64,000 bases of DNA from the NCBI RefSeq assembly GCF_013090115.1, contig NZ_JABFNN010000037.1:124001-188000 (forward strand). The letters run 5' to 3'. Source of the stretch: Flagellimonas amphidinii. GTDB lineage: Bacteria; Bacteroidota; Bacteroidia; Flavobacteriales; Flavobacteriaceae. A program made the translations under genes and the position numbers. The notes beneath the pieces were generated by a model that saw nothing but the letters and a program-made list of their open reading frames with translations, did not search any database and was not told the DNA's origin. This document shows, in pieces, positions 49,921-59,051 of the stretch. Position 1 is the stretch's first letter. The number at the start of each line of letters is the position of its first letter.

Positions 49921-51735
49921 ATGTCAGCTACTGGACACGAACACGGACACGAAGATCACGGACATCATCATAAGGAAACCTTTGTTACCAAATATATATT
50001 CAGTCAGGATCACAAGATGATTTCCAAGCAGTACTTAGTTACAGGTCTCATTATGGGATTTATAGGTATTGCAATGTCGCTGCTGTTTAGAATGCAATTG
50101 GCATGGCCAGGAGAATCCTTTCCAATTTTTGAAGCTTTACTTGGAAAATGGGCACCAGATGGTGTTATGGATGCTGATATTTATTTGGCATTGGTGACCA
50201 TACACGGTACCATAATGGTATTCTTTGTACTTACTGCTGGACTAAGTGGTACTTTCAGTAACCTTTTAATTCCGTTGCAGATTGGAGCTAGAGATATGGC
50301 TTCTGGATTCCTGAACATGGTATCTTATTGGTTGTTCTTCCTTTCTTCAGTAATCATGGTAATTTCCTTATTTGTTGAAGCAGGTCCTGCAGCAGCGGGT
50401 TGGACAATTTATCCGCCTTTGAGTGCTTTGCCAATGGCACAGCCAGGATCTGGAGCTGGTATGACACTATGGTTGGTCTCCATGGCAATCTTTATTGCAT
50501 CTTCTTTATTGGGGTCTTTGAATTACATCGTAACGGTTATCAATTTAAGGACTAAGGGAATGTCAATGACGCGTTTGCCCTTGACGATTTGGGCTTTCTT
50601 TGTTACCGCAGTAATTGGTGTAATTTCTTTCCCGGTATTGTTATCGGCAGCACTTTTGTTGATTATGGACAGAAGTTTTGGAACTTCGTTTTTCCTTTCA
50701 GATATATTTATTCAAGGGGAGGTACTGCACTATCAAGGAGGTTCTCCAGTATTGTATGAACACTTGTTTTGGTTCTTGGGTCACCCAGAAGTATACATTG
50801 TATTGTTGCCAGCATTAGGAATTACATCAGAAGTAATGTCTACGAACGCAAGAAAGCCAATCTTTGGATACAGGGCGATGGTAGCTTCTATTTTGGCCAT
50901 TGCTTTCCTTTCTACCATAGTTTGGGGACACCACATGTTCATCTCTGGAATGAATCCATTTTTGGGATCTGTATTTACATTTACAACACTTTTAATTGCA
51001 ATACCTTCTGCGGTTAAGGCATTTAATTACATCACAACACTCTGGAAAGGTAACTTACAGTTGAATCCAGCTATGCTGTTCTCGATTGGTTTGGTATCTA
51101 CTTTTATTACGGGAGGATTAACGGGTATCATTTTGGGTGATAGCACCTTGGACATCAATGTGCACGATACGTATTTTGTGGTTGCACACTTCCACTTGGT
51201 AATGGGTATTTCGGCCTTGTATGGATTATTTGCGGGAGTTTACCACTGGTTCCCTAAAATGTTCCAGGGACGAATGATGAATAAAAACCTAGGTTACGTC
51301 CATTTCTGGATTACAGCAATATGCGCCTATGGTGTATTCTTCCCAATGCATTTTGTAGGTATGGCCGGTGTCCCAAGACGTTATTATCAAAACACGGCAT
51401 TCCCAATGTTTGATGAATTGACCAACGTTCAAGTATTAATGACTGTCTTCGCGATTATTGCAGGATTGGCTCAATTGGTATTTGTATACAATTTCATCAC
51501 TAGTATTTTCTATGGAAAAAAAGGACCGCAAAACCCATGGGGTTCCAATACATTGGAGTGGACCGCACCACAAGAACACATACATGGAAACTGGCCAGGT
51601 GCTATTCCTCATGTATATCGTTGGGCGTATGACTACAGTAAGACCTATGAAAATGGAGAGTACATAATTCCTGGACAGGATTTTGTGCCACAGAACGTTC
51701 CACTTCAAGAAAATGAGGAAGAACTTAACCACTGA
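49921..51735 (+). CDS. coxA: Cytochrome c oxidase subunit I
   Basis: The 604-residue heme-copper oxidase has a His-rich N-terminus, twelve transmembrane helices, and the binuclear-centre residues 'FWFLGHPEVYIVLLPALG' and 'WGHHMF'. 'HDTYFVVAHFHLVMG' carries the low-spin and high-spin heme histidines. It reduces oxygen to water and pumps protons in the inner membrane. No coxC follows, so subunit III is encoded elsewhere. A strong terminator lies right after it. Confidence 0.96.
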   Translation: MSATGHEHGHEDHGHHHKETFVTKYIFSQDHKMISKQYLVTGLIMGFIGIAMSLLFRMQLAWPGESFPIFEALLGKWAPDGVMDADIYLALVTIHGTIMVFFVLTAGLSGTFSNLLIPLQIGARDMASGFLNMVSYWLFFLSSVIMVISLFVEAGPAAAGWTIYPPLSALPMAQPGSGAGMTLWLVSMAIFIASSLLGSLNYIVTVINLRTKGMSMTRLPLTIWAFFVTAVIGVISFPVLLSAALLLIMDRSFGTSFFLSDIFIQGEVLHYQGGSPVLYEHLFWFLGHPEVYIVLLPALGITSEVMSTNARKPIFGYRAMVASILAIAFLSTIVWGHHMFISGMNPFLGSVFTFTTLLIAIPSAVKAFNYITTLWKGNLQLNPAMLFSIGLVSTFITGGLTGIILGDSTLDINVHDTYFVVAHFHLVMGISALYGLFAGVYHWFPKMFQGRMMNKNLGYVHFWITAICAYGVFFPMHFVGMAGVPRRYYQNTAFPMFDELTNVQVLMTVFAIIAGLAQLVFVYNFITSIFYGKKGPQNPWGSNTLEWTAPQEHIHGNWPGAIPHVYRWAYDYSKTYENGEYIIPGQDFVPQNVPLQENEEELNH

Positions 51736-51758
51736 TCAGGTTTAAGTATACAATATAG

Positions 51759-51787
51759 AAAAGCCCATCCTATAGGATGGGCTTTTT
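51759..51787 (+). terminator. Terminator of the act-cox operon
   Basis: AAAGCCCATCC / GGATGGGCTTT with a short TATA loop (51759-51785), followed by T residues. It lies 25 nt after the coxA stop. Confidence 0.9.
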
Positions 51788-51857
51788 GTTGTTCAATGTG
51801 GTACGGCTATTGTTAAGGTTAATTGTAATATCTTTAATAACCCTAAAGTGAGAACCT

Positions 51858-52682
51858 GTGAAAAATCTTATTTTATTGCTTATTGTGCTTACGCACGTTA
51901 CGTTGGAGGCACAAAGAAAACCGAGGATAAAAGGTAGTCGGATTGTGACCGAAGTGAGCGAGGAACTTCCGGCATTCAATGCCGTTCAGCTCAATGATGA
52001 TTATGATATTATCCTGAAAAAATCTTTTGGCCCTGGATACCGTATTGTGGCGGATGATAACTTAATAGATATCTTTAAGTTTAAAGTGATGGACAGTACC
52101 TTGATTATTAGTGCATTTTATGATGTAACCGCTAAAAAGCAATTGGATATCACTATAAATTACACAGATTTGAAAGCAATAACCCTAAAACAAGGCAGTA
52201 TTAGTTCTGATGATATTATAGAAAGTGATGAGCTCTTTGTTGATGGTTTTGAAAATACCCGATTAAACCTCAGGGCCAGTGCCTCTGTTATGGACATAAA
52301 TTTAGAAAATACAAGCAGAGCTGAATTCAATGTAGATGTTGATTCATTAAACATAGGTCTTTCCGATAGGGCCGAAGCTTATATTTATGCAGTAAATGGC
52401 ACAAGTTTAATTGACTTGGATGGAAATGGCTCCCTTACCTTTGAAGGAACTTCGGATGGATTTGTGGCCAATCTTATGGGTAATGCCAAGTTAAAAGCGG
52501 AAAGAATGGAAGCTGGCAATATAGCAACCTCAATTGAAAACAGTGCCAGTGCAAGAATCTACGCTTATCAAACTTTAGAGCTGAAAGCGAGAGGAAACTC
52601 AAGAACCTATCTTTATGGGAATCCCCAAATCAATATTGTTGAGTTTATGGATACTGCTCAACTTTTGAAAAAAGAAGAATGA
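51858..52682 (+). CDS. Secreted GIN-domain (DUF2807) protein
   Basis: It has 274 residues, apparently starting at a GTG (51858), since no ATG lies upstream in frame. A short signal peptide ('[16 protein letters not shown]') is followed by a right-handed beta-helix of the DUF2807/GIN type ('[17 protein letters not shown]', '[12 protein letters not shown]' and repeated N-x-x-x-E strands). Members are common secreted proteins in Bacteroidota with no proven function. It is followed by ruvB after 10 bp. Confidence 0.8.
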   Translation: MKNLILLLIVLTHVTLEAQRKPRIKGSRIVTEVSEELPAFNAVQLNDDYDIILKKSFGPGYRIVADDNLIDIFKFKVMDSTLIISAFYDVTAKKQLDITINYTDLKAITLKQGSISSDDIIESDELFVDGFENTRLNLRASASVMDINLENTSRAEFNVDVDSLNIGLSDRAEAYIYAVNGTSLIDLDGNGSLTFEGTSDGFVANLMGNAKLKAERMEAGNIATSIENSASARIYAYQTLELKARGNSRTYLYGNPQINIVEFMDTAQLLKKEE

Positions 52683-52692
52683 AAGAATTATA

Positions 52693-53715
52693 ATGAACGA
52701 GAATTTAGATCCAACTGCAGATAATTTTTCCCAAGAGGAGCTTGATATAGAAAGAGCTTTGCGGCCCATTACTTTTAATGACTTTACAGGTCAGGCCCAA
52801 GTGCTGGAGAATCTAAAGGTATTTGTAGAAGCCGCTAATCTTAGAGGAGAAGCATTGGACCATACACTGTTTCATGGGCCTCCAGGTTTGGGAAAGACTA
52901 CATTGGCACATATTTTGGCCAATGAGTTGGGAGTGGGAATTAAAGTCACTTCAGGCCCAGTCTTGGATAAACCGGGAGATTTAGCGGGCTTACTGACCAA
53001 TTTGGAAGAGCGGGATGTTCTTTTTATAGATGAAATTCACAGATTGAGCCCCATAGTGGAGGAGTATTTGTACTCGGCCATGGAAGATTATAAGATTGAC
53101 ATCATGATTGAGACAGGCCCCAATGCCCGTACCGTTCAAATTAATTTGAGTCCTTTTACCCTGGTGGGTGCAACAACGCGTTCAGGCTTGCTGACCGCTC
53201 CAATGCGGGCCAGATTTGGTATCCAAAGCCGCCTTCAATATTACAATACCGAATTGCTTTCCACTATTGTGGAACGCAGTGCAGATATTTTAAAAATGCC
53301 CATATCACAAGAAGCCGCCATTGAGATTGCCGGAAGAAGTAGAGGAACCCCCCGTATTTGCAACGCTTTGTTGCGTAGAGTTAGGGATTTTGCCCAAATC
53401 AAGGGCAATGGAAAAATAGATATTGATATTTCAAGATTTGGGCTTAAAGCACTTAATGTGGATGCCCATGGCTTGGATGAGATGGACAACAAAATCTTAT
53501 CGACCATCATTGATAAATTTAAAGGTGGTCCTGTTGGAATCACAACTCTGGCTACTGCGGTTTCTGAAAGTGCAGAAACCATTGAAGAGGTTTATGAACC
53601 TTTTTTGATCCAACAAGGATTTATTATGAGGACTCCACGCGGTAGGGAAGTCACTGAATTGGCCTATAAACATTTAGGAAGATTAAAAGGAGGAACGCAG
53701 GGAGGATTGTTTTAA
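52693..53715 (+). CDS. ruvB: Holliday junction helicase RuvB
   Basis: The 340-residue AAA+ motor of RuvAB has Walker A '[13 protein letters not shown]', Walker B 'LFIDEIHRL', sensor I '[15 protein letters not shown]' and the C-terminal winged helix ('[21 protein letters not shown]'). It drives branch migration at Holliday junctions with RuvA, whose gene is at 61367. The queG start follows 1 bp after the stop. Confidence 0.97.
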   Translation: MNENLDPTADNFSQEELDIERALRPITFNDFTGQAQVLENLKVFVEAANLRGEALDHTLFHGPPGLGKTTLAHILANELGVGIKVTSGPVLDKPGDLAGLLTNLEERDVLFIDEIHRLSPIVEEYLYSAMEDYKIDIMIETGPNARTVQINLSPFTLVGATTRSGLLTAPMRARFGIQSRLQYYNTELLSTIVERSADILKMPISQEAAIEIAGRSRGTPRICNALLRRVRDFAQIKGNGKIDIDISRFGLKALNVDAHGLDEMDNKILSTIIDKFKGGPVGITTLATAVSESAETIEEVYEPFLIQQGFIMRTPRGREVTELAYKHLGRLKGGTQGGLF

Positions 53716-53716
53716 T

Positions 53717-54646
53717 TTGAATCAGAAGGCAAAACATACCCAATTGATCAAGACCGAAGCCCAGCGCCTCGGTTTTTTGTCTTGTGGAATATCCAAAGCC
53801 GGATTTTTAGAAGAAGAAGCACCCCGCTTGGAAAAATGGCTTAACCAAAATAGGCATGGTGAAATGCAGTATATGGAAAACCATTTTGATAAACGTTTGG
53901 ACCCTACAAAATTGGTGGATGGGGCCAAGTCAGTGGTCTCTTTGTTGTTAAATTATTATCCCTCAGAAGAACAAAACCAGGACTCATTTAAGATTTCCAA
54001 ATATGCTTATGGAACAGATTATCACTTTGTGATAAAAGATAAGCTTAAATCGCTTCTACATTATATTCAGGATGAAATAGGAGAGGTGCATGGTCGTGCC
54101 TTTGTGGATTCTGCCCCGGTATTGGATAAGGCTTGGGCGGCCAAAAGCGGCTTGGGATGGATAGGTAAGCATAGTAATTTATTGACCCAACAGGTGGGCT
54201 CTTTCTATTTTATTGCCGAACTTATTATTGATTTGGAGTTGGACTATGACACCCCTGTGACTGACCACTGCGGTACATGCACGGCATGTATCGATGCTTG
54301 CCCAACGGAAGCCATTGTGGAGCCCTATGTTGTAGATGGTAGCAAATGCATTTCGTATTTTACTATTGAACTAAAAAATGAAATTCCGTCAGAATTTCAA
54401 GGAAAGTTTGACGACTGGATGTTTGGTTGCGATGTGTGCCAAGATGTATGCCCATGGAACCGTTTTTCAAAACCACATCAGGAGCCACTTTTCAATCCCC
54501 ATCCAGATTTATTGTCCATGACCCAAAAAGATTGGCAGGAAATTACAACAGAAGTATTTCAAAAACTATTTAAAAAATCCGCAGTAAAGCGGACCAAATA
54601 TACTGGACTAGTGCGAAACATCGACTTTCTTTCCCGTGAGGGTTGA
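53717..54646 (+). CDS. queG: Epoxyqueuosine reductase QueG
   Basis: The 309-residue enzyme starts at a TTG (53717), 1 bp after ruvB. The cobalamin-binding N-terminal part has '[25 protein letters not shown]'. The two [4Fe-4S] clusters are carried by '[16 protein letters not shown]' and '[11 protein letters not shown]'. It performs the last step of queuosine tRNA modification. The 3' end overlaps the convergent LacI gene by 39 bp. Confidence 0.94.
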   Translation: MNQKAKHTQLIKTEAQRLGFLSCGISKAGFLEEEAPRLEKWLNQNRHGEMQYMENHFDKRLDPTKLVDGAKSVVSLLLNYYPSEEQNQDSFKISKYAYGTDYHFVIKDKLKSLLHYIQDEIGEVHGRAFVDSAPVLDKAWAAKSGLGWIGKHSNLLTQQVGSFYFIAELIIDLELDYDTPVTDHCGTCTACIDACPTEAIVEPYVVDGSKCISYFTIELKNEIPSEFQGKFDDWMFGCDVCQDVCPWNRFSKPHQEPLFNPHPDLLSMTQKDWQEITTEVFQKLFKKSAVKRTKYTGLVRNIDFLSREG

Positions 54647-55654
54647 TGCTCTTTCAATGATTTCAGTTGGTAAAATAATTGTTTCGTAATCTACATGCTG
54701 GTTCTCTTTTCGCCGATTCAATTCAGAGAACAAGGTATTGAAGGCAATTTTACCCATGGTGTAACTGGGTTGGGCCACAGTGGACAGGGAAGGAGTAATC
54801 ACCGAACTTAAAAACCAATTTCCAAAGCCGATAACAGCAATATCACCGGGAATATCTATACCTTGTTCTTTAAGCTCTGCCATGGCACCAACGGCAATTA
54901 AATCTGTATTAATAAAAATACCATCAATCTTTTTACCACTTTTTAAAAGCTTTTGGGCATTCTCTTTACCAATATCGAAGCTCATTTCTTGACAATGGTA
55001 AACATTGGACTCAGCAAACTCAAGACCATATTCTTCCAAGGCCTTTTTATATCCCTCGTAGCGGTCTATGGAGTTTTGCGAAGTCAATGGCCCTCTAAAA
55101 TGTGCAATTTTTGTGCAACCACGTTCAATGAGATGTTTAGTGGCTTCATAACCTGCCTTCAAATCATCAATAATGACCTTGGAACAAGGAACTGTCTTTC
55201 CTATTTTATCGAACATCACAATAGGAAGATCTATAGCTTGGGCTTCAAAAAGGTGATAATATTCCACAGTATCATCGGCAAGGGCTATAAGGATACCATC
55301 AACCTGTTTGTTGATCAAGAAATCAATTCTTTCTTTTTCAATTTCCACGTTCTGACTGGACTGAAGTATGAAGACCGTGTAGCCGTTCCTTTCTGCCTCC
55401 TCAATGACACCTTTTACCACACTTGAAAAAAACTGATGTACGATTTCAGGAATTACCAATCCAATAGTTTTGGATTCTTGAGTTCTAAGATTTACTGCAA
55501 AGGTGTTTGGTTTATAGTTGAGCAGTTCTGCCGCTTCTTTGACCTTCTCGATGGTTTTTTGGCTGACATCTGGATAAGATCGCAGTGCTTTCGAGACAGT
55601 TGTCACTGAAATATTTAGACTAAGTGCTATTTGTTGTAGCGTGGTTCTACTCAT
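54608..55654 (-). CDS. LacI-family regulator of the sucrose locus
   Basis: It has 348 residues from the ATG at 55652-55654, which begins exactly at the HTH '[21 protein letters not shown]'. A longer frame upstream lacks a motif. The periplasmic-binding-like ligand domain is complete ('[20 protein letters not shown]', '[12 protein letters not shown]'). It probably represses or activates the divergent sucrose phosphorylase and transporter genes in response to a sugar. A perfect LacI-type operator lies 68 bp upstream of its start. Confidence 0.88.
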   Translation of the reverse strand: MSRTTLQQIALSLNISVTTVSKALRSYPDVSQKTIEKVKEAAELLNYKPNTFAVNLRTQESKTIGLVIPEIVHQFFSSVVKGVIEEAERNGYTVFILQSSQNVEIEKERIDFLINKQVDGILIALADDTVEYYHLFEAQAIDLPIVMFDKIGKTVPCSKVIIDDLKAGYEATKHLIERGCTKIAHFRGPLTSQNSIDRYEGYKKALEEYGLEFAESNVYHCQEMSFDIGKENAQKLLKSGKKIDGIFINTDLIAVGAMAELKEQGIDIPGDIAVIGFGNWFLSSVITPSLSTVAQPSYTMGKIAFNTLFSELNRRKENQHVDYETIILPTEIIERASTLTGKKVDVSH

Positions 55655-55721
55655 AAAATATTTGGATAAAATTGAAGAACAGGCAGTTACAAAGGTACCA
55701 AAAATTGGATTTTGAGAGAAT

Positions 55722-55735
55722 CGAAAACGTTTTCG
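55722..55735. promoter_or_regulatory. LacI-family operator
   Basis: CGAAAACGTTTTCG is a perfect 14 bp palindrome with the central CG that is typical of LacI-family operators. It lies 68 bp from the regulator start and 222 bp from the sucrose phosphorylase start, so it probably serves autoregulation and may control both directions. Confidence 0.75.
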
Positions 55736-55860
55736 TGAAGAAAAGCTGTCAAAAATGAAATGCAACCACTAAATTAGAACCATAATGATCCGTTACCAAG
55801 GATTATTTGAGTTAGATCAGTTAGATTGTTGCTCAATGCGTTTGGTTTAAAGTGAGTAGA

Positions 55861-55897
55861 CAAAGGAGTGAAAGTGCATGGTAACTTTCACTCTTTG
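55861..55897. other. Hairpin between lacI and the sucrose phosphorylase gene
   Basis: CAAAGGAGTGAAAGT / ACTTTCACTCTTTG forms a stem of about 14 bp with an 8 nt loop, 60 nt before the gene at 55958. It has no good T-run. It could be a leader hairpin, a second regulatory site, or a remnant. Confidence 0.5.
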
Positions 55898-55957
55898 TGT
55901 TTAATACCATTGAATTGAGCAAATTATAAAAATACTTATAGGTAAGCTTAATACTGA

Positions 55958-57418
55958 ATGAAGAATAAAATACAATTAATTACATATGTGGATCGTATTG
56001 CCTGTTCCAATTTTAAGGAGCTTAACGGTCTTTTGAACAAAGAATTGGCAGGATTGTTCGGTGGCGTTCATGTATTGCCCTTTTTTAACCCCATAGATGG
56101 TGAAGATGCTGGTTTTGATCCCATCAATCACAAAATGGTGGACCCAAGATTAGGAGATTGGACTGATGTAAAGAGGCTGACAAAAACGGCAGATGTGATG
56201 GCCGATCTCATTGTCAACCATGTGTCGGCAGATTCTGATGAGTTCAAGGATTTCTTGAAGCATGGCGATGCTTCCCAACATGCACCATTGTTTTTGACTT
56301 TTGAAAGTGTATTTCCAAACGGTGCTTCTGAAACGGATTTATTGTCCATCTATAGACCTAGACCTGGATTTCCATTCACAAAATATAAGATGGCAGATGG
56401 CTCCCAAAAATTAATTTGGACCACCTTTACTCCAAAGCAAATCGATATTGATGTAAACTCACCCTCGGGGATTGATTATCTGGATTCCATTCTTGAAATC
56501 TATCAAGAAGCAGGAATTACAATGATTCGGTTGGATGCCGCTGGGTATGCTATAAAGAAAGCGGGCAGTTCTTGTTTTATGATTCCTGAAACCTTTGAGT
56601 TTATTGATGAACTTACGCAAAAAGCTAGAAATCATGGTATTGAGGTTTTAGTTGAGATTCATTCATTTTATAAAACACAAATTGAAATAGCACAAAAGGT
56701 AGATTATGTCTATGATTTTGCCTTGCCTGTTTTGGTGCTGGACGCTTTATTCAATAAAAGGGCGGATAACCTGAAATATTGGCTCAAGATTGCCCCGCGA
56801 AACGTGATTACGGTTTTGGACACCCATGATGGTATTGGTATAGTAGATGTTGCTTCCGAAGGAGAAGAAAAAGGATTGATACCCGATGATGTATTGGAAG
56901 GAATAGTGGATAAAATCCATGAAAACAGTGAAGGAAGGAGTCGCAAGGCAACGGGTGCGGCTGCCTCAAATTTGGACTTATATCAGGTAAACTGCACCTA
57001 TTTTGAAGCCTTGGGCAGTAATGAAGATACATATTTAGCAGCGCGAGCCATTCAGTTTTTTGTTCCAGGTGTTCCTCAGGTCTATTATGTAGGGCTGTTC
57101 GGGGATGAAAATGATATGGAACTTTTGGCAAGGACCAATGTTGGTAGGGATATTAACAGGCATTATTACTCCAAAGAGGAAATTCAGCTAAAGACCCAGA
57201 CAGAGATGTTTCAAAAATTAGCTGAATTGATGAAGTTGAGGAATACACATGAAGCATTTAATGGGGAATTTGGTTTGGAAGATACCGAAGAATCCCACAT
57301 CAAAATGAAATGGAAAAAGAATGAGGATTGGATAGCTTTGGATGTGGATTTGAAAGCAGGGAAGTTTCAGGTTACCGGAACAGATGGAAAAAAGACAGGA
57401 GTTCTTTTTGATAGTTGA
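55958..57418 (+). CDS. Sucrose phosphorylase (GH13_18)
   Basis: The 486-residue cytoplasmic alpha-amylase-family enzyme has nucleophile D193 ('MIRLDAAGYA'), acid/base E233 ('VLVEIHSFY') and the third acid D291 ('VLDTHDGIG'). These positions match the sucrose phosphorylase set (192, 232, 290 in the bifidobacterial enzyme). Sucrose plus phosphate gives alpha-glucose-1-phosphate and fructose. Related glucosylglycerate or sucrose-6-phosphate phosphorylases cannot be excluded. It forms a locus with the LacI regulator and the symporter downstream. Confidence 0.88.
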   Translation: MKNKIQLITYVDRIACSNFKELNGLLNKELAGLFGGVHVLPFFNPIDGEDAGFDPINHKMVDPRLGDWTDVKRLTKTADVMADLIVNHVSADSDEFKDFLKHGDASQHAPLFLTFESVFPNGASETDLLSIYRPRPGFPFTKYKMADGSQKLIWTTFTPKQIDIDVNSPSGIDYLDSILEIYQEAGITMIRLDAAGYAIKKAGSSCFMIPETFEFIDELTQKARNHGIEVLVEIHSFYKTQIEIAQKVDYVYDFALPVLVLDALFNKRADNLKYWLKIAPRNVITVLDTHDGIGIVDVASEGEEKGLIPDDVLEGIVDKIHENSEGRSRKATGAAASNLDLYQVNCTYFEALGSNEDTYLAARAIQFFVPGVPQVYYVGLFGDENDMELLARTNVGRDINRHYYSKEEIQLKTQTEMFQKLAELMKLRNTHEAFNGEFGLEDTEESHIKMKWKKNEDWIALDVDLKAGKFQVTGTDGKKTGVLFDS

Positions 57419-57543
57419 TTTGTTAAAAATCAATAGAAGAAATTAAAGGATTCTAAATTTTCGGGAAAAATTTTAAAAACCCTATATTGTTAATGGTTAA
57501 GTATAGCCAAGAGATCTTTTTGTAAACAAATATTGCATAGCTA

Positions 57544-58845
57544 ATGACAAAATTGATAAAGCCCCGGTTGAGTTTCTGGCAAATATTTAACATGAATGTT
57601 GGATTTCTCGGGATTCAATACAGTTTTGGTCTTCAGCAAAGTGCCATTAATCCTATTTTTCTTTTCCTAGGGGCTAAAGAGGAGCTTTTGCCTATTTTGA
57701 ACATAGCTGGACCCGTTACTGGTTTAATAATACAACCTATAATTGGTGCTATTTCAGATAAAACGTGGTCGCCACGATGGGGTAGAAGAAAACCATTTTT
57801 CTTGATTGGCGCCGTTCTAGGGAGTCTATGTTTGTTTGCATTTCCATTGAGTCCCGCGCTATGGTTTGCAGTTGGGTTGCTTTGGATTTTAGATGTGGGG
57901 AACAATATGGCCATGGAACCTTATCGCGCTTTTGTAGGGGATAAGTTACCAGATAATCAATTGAGTATAGGTTACCAGATGCAGAGTTTGTTTGTTGGGG
58001 CTGGTATACTTCTGGCCAATGCTTCCATCTTTTTGTTCCAAGATTGGTTTGGTGGTGGACAAGAAGTTGAAGGGGCAGTGCCCAAATGGTTGTACTATTC
58101 CTTTTTTATAGGCTCGTTTTTGTCTATAGCCACCATTTTGTGGTCAGTACTGAAAACTCCGGAAATACCTCCTTCCGATGAAGAGTTGAAAGAAATAAAT
58201 GCACATAAAGGACTACCCTTTGCAGAACGATTTAAAATGCCCTTCATTGAAATTTCCCATGCTGTAAAAGAAATGCCCAAGTTTATGTGGAAACTTGCTG
58301 GAGTATATCTTTTTCAGTGGTATGCCCTTTTTGTGTATTGGCAGTTTATTACACCTCTTTTTAGGGCCACTTTGGGGTATGATACCTCAGAAGCTGCTGC
58401 GCAAGCGGCCAAAATGAGTACCACATATAATGTGGTAACAGCAGTGGTCGCCCTTATTTTGGTCCCCTTGACCATGAGGTTTGGAGGTAAGAAAATATAT
58501 GCACTCAGTCTGTTTGGAACAGGTTTGGCACTATTTGCTATTCCTAATATTTCAGATCCAGTCCAAGTACTCTTCCCAATGATCCTATTCGGAATTGGTT
58601 GGGCAGCAATGATGGGTATTCCGTATAGCATGGTTTCCAAAATAGTGCCTCAAGAAAGAAGAGGGGTGTATATGGGGATCCTAAATATGATGATTGTGAT
58701 TCCAATGGGAATCCAGACATTGAGTTTTGGCCCAATATTCAAAAACTTATTGGGGGCCAATTCCGTTAATGCCATGTTTTTCGCGGGAGCATTTTTTGTG
58801 ATCGCATCCATTTTGGCAACCCGTTTAAATATGCCCAAGGACTAG
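57544..58845 (+). CDS. MFS sugar symporter (SLC45/sucrose-type)
   Basis: The 433-residue, twelve-helix inner-membrane transporter has the signature 'RWGRRKPFFLIGAV' between helices 2 and 3 and 'LDVGNNMAMEPYRAFVGD' in helix 4. These are hallmarks of the sucrose/maltose:proton symporter group (SLC45, GPH-like). With the phosphorylase upstream, it most likely imports sucrose or a related disaccharide. Confidence 0.85.
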   Translation: MTKLIKPRLSFWQIFNMNVGFLGIQYSFGLQQSAINPIFLFLGAKEELLPILNIAGPVTGLIIQPIIGAISDKTWSPRWGRRKPFFLIGAVLGSLCLFAFPLSPALWFAVGLLWILDVGNNMAMEPYRAFVGDKLPDNQLSIGYQMQSLFVGAGILLANASIFLFQDWFGGGQEVEGAVPKWLYYSFFIGSFLSIATILWSVLKTPEIPPSDEELKEINAHKGLPFAERFKMPFIEISHAVKEMPKFMWKLAGVYLFQWYALFVYWQFITPLFRATLGYDTSEAAAQAAKMSTTYNVVTAVVALILVPLTMRFGGKKIYALSLFGTGLALFAIPNISDPVQVLFPMILFGIGWAAMMGIPYSMVSKIVPQERRGVYMGILNMMIVIPMGIQTLSFGPIFKNLLGANSVNAMFFAGAFFVIASILATRLNMPKD

Positions 58846-59051
58846 TTTTAGCAACTTTAGATTTTTTCATTTCAGCTCAACCCCATTAAAACAAATAAGG
58901 TGATGATCTGGGCATGGGAATACCGGAAACTTAGAGAGGAATGACTCTTCAAAATTTGGGTGATTCTGAATTTAGTACCAAAATTGGTGTTTATGGTATT
59001 ACTCATAAAACTTTGGAATGCCCTAACTTTACCCCCTTCATAGACCACTAT

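Noticed and set aside
58941-59051. An N-terminal extension of the malic enzyme
   Set aside because: These codons have no resemblance to the family, and the ATG at 59052 gives the normal length.
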